Below, one piece after another: positions 63,814 to 64,000 of a stretch of 64,000 nt of DNA. Within the stretch, counting starts at the first letter, position 1; the number at the start of each line of letters is the position of its first letter. Origin of the DNA: Glaciecola sp965660625 (lineage in GTDB: Bacteria > Pseudomonadota > Gammaproteobacteria > Enterobacterales > Alteromonadaceae); contig CBFIAR010000003.1 in NCBI GenBank assembly GCA_965660625.1, positions 62,001 through 126,000 of the forward strand, given 5' to 3'. The notes under the pieces are model-generated. The model was not told the DNA's origin and did not search any database. It was given only the letters and a program-made list of their open reading frames with translations. A program made the position numbers and the translations under genes.

Positions 63814-64000
63814 TTAGTATCTGCTGCATGTCGGTGGCACATAAAGATCGTTCGGTGTGCTAAATATCTCTCTTTTTCTTGCACTTACATTGCAGTCTAT
63901 AGAGGGATAACGAAGCGCCTCATGATTGATTGTAATAGACACCCCGCCGAATACATCACGTTGCTGAGTGAGACTTAACTCTTTCGTTTTTTGTAGATTA
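63814..64000 (-). CDS. Partial double-glycine leader peptide (second putative precursor)
   Basis: A minus-strand frame enters from the right edge and ends at TAA (63814-63816). The visible 61 codons begin NLQKTKELSLTQQRDVFGG; the start codon lies beyond the window. The leader matches the class II microcin type: L at -12, S at -11, L at -10, V at -4, GG at -2/-1. The 42-residue core starts VSITINHEALRYP, has two cysteines (near core residues 16 and 39, possible disulfide) and ends CSRY. It shares the leader layout with the peptide at 14110-14277 but not the core. A perfect minus-strand terminator downstream supports a real gene. Its function (bacteriocin, signal, RiPP) is unknown. Confidence 0.6.
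   Translation of the reverse strand, partial: NLQKTKELSLTQQRDVFGGVSITINHEALRYPSIDCNVSARKREIFSTPNDLYVPPTCSRY

Overview
The window is about 64 kb of mostly core chromosome from a marine gammaproteobacterium, best matched to the Alteromonadales (Alteromonas/Glaciecola type). This rests on gene order: orn-tRNA-Gly, ispB||rplU-rpmA-obgE, ftsB-ispD-ispF-truD-pcm-yqaA-nlpD-rpoS, fadBA, and priA-ftsN-hslVU with rpmE. The DNA is moderately AT-rich. I see no prophage, insertion sequence, integron or CRISPR array. Genus is inferred from protein style and synteny, not from a search.

Layout. 0-9 kb: a PanP-type aspartate decarboxylase, a YibQ-like deacetylase-fold protein, a MerC-type membrane protein behind a strong Zur-like operator, a YdjM-like protein, then a minus-strand run (GDPD, DMT transporter, psd, rsgA), orn and tRNA-Gly. 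9-20 kb: a DUF4442 thioesterase-fold protein, maoP, ilvIH, a cold-shock gene with a long leader, an accessory patch with a double-glycine leader peptide and a small membrane protein, metY, a decayed two-component system beside an intact cytochrome b561, gloA, a PqiA-domain protein and a TraB/GumN protein. 20-35 kb: an RhlE-like helicase, an orphan molybdopterin oxidoreductase, ggt, a YgjP-like metalloprotease, yacL, an RluA-type synthase, fadBA, slt and pepQ. 35-47 kb: a long structured intergenic element, ispB, rplU-rpmA, obgE-folA and the rpoS-to-ftsB minus-strand block, which lacks surE. 47-64 kb: putA, a CYTH/CHAD triphosphatase, ahpC-ahpF, malic enzyme, rpmE, priA, ftsN, a heat-shock hslVU operon, and a second double-glycine leader peptide cut by the right edge.

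Most genes serve housekeeping: isoprenoid precursors (ispD, ispF, ispB), ribosome biogenesis (rplU, rpmA, rpmE, rsgA, obgE), branched-chain amino acid and pantothenate precursors, fatty-acid and proline catabolism, envelope and division (ftsB, ftsN, nlpD, slt, psd), and stress (rpoS, ahpCF, hslVU).

The least expected signals are two short minus-strand genes. Each carries a microcin-V-like leader with the L-[ST]-L...V-x-G-G pattern. One is complete (55 aa) and is followed on the same strand by a small membrane protein that could be its immunity or partner protein. The other runs off the right edge and ends at a clean intrinsic terminator. Also notable are a three-way-junction-like hairpin element between pepQ and ispB, and a Zur box on the merC-like gene.
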